This document shows, one piece after another, positions 31,286 through 33,133 of a DNA stretch of 33,133 nt. The number at the start of each line of letters is the position of its first letter. The stretch's first letter is position 1. Under the pieces are notes generated by a model, which saw nothing but the letters and a program-made list of their open reading frames with translations, was not told the origin of the DNA and did not search any database. Both the position numbers and the translations under genes were made by a program. This DNA is from Kipferlia bialata (lineage: Eukaryota; Fornicata), in the NCBI GenBank assembly GCA_003568945.1, contig BDIP01000079.1:1-33133 (forward strand), in the 5' to 3' direction.

Positions 31286-31474
31286 AGGCCCTTACACTTG
31301 AACGAGTGGGGCCGACTCAGAGGCACAGTCGATCCACACACACAACACAATATATATTTGTCACTGTCCACTCTTGGGAACCAGTAATGACACACACGGC
31401 CAAGCACAGAAGAAATTTTCAAGAGATGGGTACAATGCAGCTCCTAAGACTCTGATCAGAGGAGATGTACCACA

Positions 31475-32464
31475 CTAAATGGCGAGGCCGTCTGTCTCCT
31501 GTCCGAGGACGAGAGTGGAGAGACCTCCACATGCCACACATACACGATGTTGCCACCGCTGATGTTGGATGAGAGCGGAGCCTGATCTAGGTGACACCGG
31601 TCTGCTCACCTGGCAGCCGGCACATTGGTGTCTCTGCTCCACTTGAAGGAGCAGCACAGCAGCAACTGGTCTGGGAGTGTGGCGGTGTACAACTCGCACA
31701 CAGCGGCTCATGGTGACAATGACACTCATCCCATCCACCCTAGAGTGACAGCCCTGCTCAGGTACTCCTGGACACCGGGACCGCACACCTTGAGAGTGAA
31801 CGCATTCTCAGCCTCGGGGGTCTGGGCCTTGGAGCTGTCACGATGCACCCGGAGACCACTGACCACAGAGGTCCAAACCTCCTAAGGGTTAGCATCTAAC
31901 AAACAGTGGATTCACAAGAAACATAGAGCATGTAATAGAAAGAGACCGGCTAGGCATGAGTTAGGGTGTCCCAATACACCATGACACTTACCATTGGGAG
32001 GAACTCTCCAACTGCGGACAGCTGGGCGTACTCGTGGAGCTCCTGCCTGGGTAAGGATCAGCAACCAAACACTACAACACTACATCCCATAGACACACAC
32101 GTACCGGGACTCGATGGTGTCTTCGACCTCCTCACCATCATCCAGCCAGTCGAACAGAAGGTCCGTCTGGGCATCTGTGAGAACCAGAAGTGGCACGGGA
32201 GCTATTGTCATGTAGTACATGCTGAGGTTGGTATTGAAGCAAACGAACACAAGCTACTGTCAGATGGATATTGATGGGAAACAAGACAACTTACATGGTG
32301 GCTACCAAGTAGCGACTGAACCTCTGGAGCTTCACGTCATCGATCTCCTTGTTCCCACAGACGATGTGCCTGCGGACAGAGGATCCTACCAAATCTGGTT
32401 GAAATGCGCGTGGCACAGGAATCTCACCCTGCTTGAACCCCCTAGGCTCCGTAACCACTACCAT
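31475..32464 (-). CDS. Protein with C-terminal C2-C2 zinc-ribbon-like motif, unrecognised
   Basis: Exons 32464-32295, 32221-32105, 32046-31992 and 31881 to about 31740 join in phase. They give MVVVTEPRGFKQGEIPVPRA, IVCGNKEIDDVKLQRFSRYL, VPLLVLTDAQTDLLFDWLDD, EVWTSVVSGLRVHRDSSKAQ and more. A final part reads RHQCAGCQ (exon ending 31610), a 51-nt intron (31609-31559), then RWQHRVCVACGGLSTLVLGQ to the stop at 31475. Splicing brings CAGCQRWQHRVCVACGG together: two CxxC pairs 8 residues apart, typical of small zinc ribbons. The join between the exon starting at 31881 and the zinc part could not be settled: the simplest donors give introns under 50 nt or the wrong phase. No family was recognised. 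Confidence 0.6.
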
Positions 32465-32468
32465 CGAA

Positions 32469-32567
32469 GAGACCTCAGTCTGACTCGGACTCAGAGCTGT
32501 GCCTATACCCCTTCATGTTTTTGGTACCTTTAAGCGCCTTTGTGGTTCAAACTTTGAACTTCAAAGG
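32469..32567 (-). promoter_or_regulatory. Upstream elements of the 32464 gene
   Basis: GAGACCTCAGTC (32469-32480) and a TTTTTGGTACCTT, GCGCCTTTGTG, TTCAAA series (32517-32551) match the block upstream of the 31129 gene. TTCAAA-C-TTTGAA (32546-32558) is a palindrome with a 1-nt centre. The divergent PRP19 gene starts about 260 nt further on. Confidence 0.5.
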
Positions 32568-32824
32568 ACTCTAGGGCCAGTTGAGCTGACTGGACCACTC
32601 TTTAGCCAGCACCCCATGTACTGCAACAGTACGTCGAAACCCGTATACCTATCAGTATTCTCTCGCCCTTGATATATATCGTATCTGTATTGGGAGGCGC
32701 TGCGTGTGCTATAGTCGGTAGTTGATGCTCAGTCTCACACAATACTACTGTTATGTACAACTTTACTGATATGCTTGCTGGCTTATCTACCAATTCATGT
32801 GTCCATGGCGTCCTCCTATTATAC

Positions 32825-33133
32825 ATGTTTGTCGGGATGGGTGATAAGATGTGTTTCTCTTCCGAACTGTACTTCTCTGGCTTTCCCACACAACCTCACC
32901 TCCAGTCTCTGGCCAGGTCACAGACCACCCCGTCGTCACCAAGTCGGGCCATATCTATGATAAGGTTCGGACCCAAGTGGTGCTTTGTGTTGTTAGTGGA
33001 GGCTCCATTCTTGAACAGAACAAGCTCCTTTCGGATGTATCAAATACTTGCTAATTGCTGATACTGACACTAACCCCTAGCAGCTGATCGAGCGCTACAT
33101 CGACAAGGTGGGCAAGTGCCCTGCCACTGGCGA
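32825..33133 (+). CDS. PRP19: Pre-mRNA-processing factor 19, U-box E3 ligase (partial at right edge)
   Basis: The first three exons are visible: 32825-32840, 32906-32964 and 33081 to the window end, joined in phases 1 and 0. Together they read MFVGMVSGQVTDHPVVTKSG, then HIYDKQLIERYIDKVGKCPA and TGE-type continuation. This is the N-terminal U-box of PRP19, whose family pattern is [31 protein letters not shown]. The start in the 16-nt first exon is chosen because it reproduces the family's short N-terminus ahead of SG. For exon 3 the TAG/CAG acceptor gives one residue (Q) between DK and LIERYI, as in homologues; using the next CAG would delete it. PRP19 ubiquitinates spliceosome components and stabilises the active spliceosome. 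The coiled coil and WD40 parts lie beyond the window. Confidence 0.88.

Noticed and set aside
1-33133. CRISPR arrays, insertion sequences or retroelement-like fossils
   Set aside because: No regularly spaced direct repeats with unique spacers, no transposase or reverse-transcriptase motifs, and no terminal repeats were seen.

Overview
The window reads as nuclear DNA from an intron-rich, flagellated, probably anaerobic protist. Three points support this: a full-length pyruvate phosphate dikinase, an outer-dynein-arm docking protein, and genes cut into many small exons by short GT-AG introns of roughly 50-120 nt. My best guess is a free-living fornicate metamonad such as Kipferlia. That is inference from gene content and intron style, not a database match. 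I rebuilt exons by hand, requiring GT..AG ends and an unbroken reading phase. No RNA gene, CRISPR array or transposon was recognised.

Layout. Positions 1-1553 (minus) hold the start of a membrane acyltransferase-like gene that runs off the left edge. 2014-2508 (minus) is an eIF5A-like protein lacking the hypusine-loop lysine. 2836-3573 (plus) is a Ser/Pro/Leu-rich orphan. 4490-5566 (minus) is a Kelch-like beta-propeller candidate. 6568-14294 (minus) is a giant modular gene of at least 2,100 codons; its first recognisable exons resemble the adenylation/FCCH part of ubiquitin-activating enzyme E1. 15050-19002 (plus) is a 15-exon coiled-coil gene. Then come SEC61 gamma (19289-19629, plus), ribosomal protein uS5 (20074-20838, minus), PPDK (21751-24747, minus) and ODAD3/CCDC151 (25051-28462, minus, 21 or 22 exons). 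Three unrecognised minus-strand genes follow: 28853-29584, 30126-31129 and 31475-32464. The right edge holds the first exons of PRP19 (32825 onward, plus).

How they fit together. The recognisable genes are housekeeping (translation, secretion, splicing, glycolysis/PEP metabolism) plus ciliary. Highly expressed genes (uS5, SEC61 gamma, PPDK) have few introns; the others are densely interrupted.

The most unusual signal is repeated copying of exon edges. 20-37-nt segments that span a real splice junction recur one or more times inside the neighbouring intron, usually 60-120 nt away. This occurs in the acyltransferase-like, eIF5A-like, E1-like and ODAD3 genes. In ODAD3 one echo forms a 24-nt in-frame microexon. 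Also notable are long G/C homopolymers that always read as C on the sense strand, short palindromes with a 1-nt centre, and upstream blocks shared between neighbouring genes.
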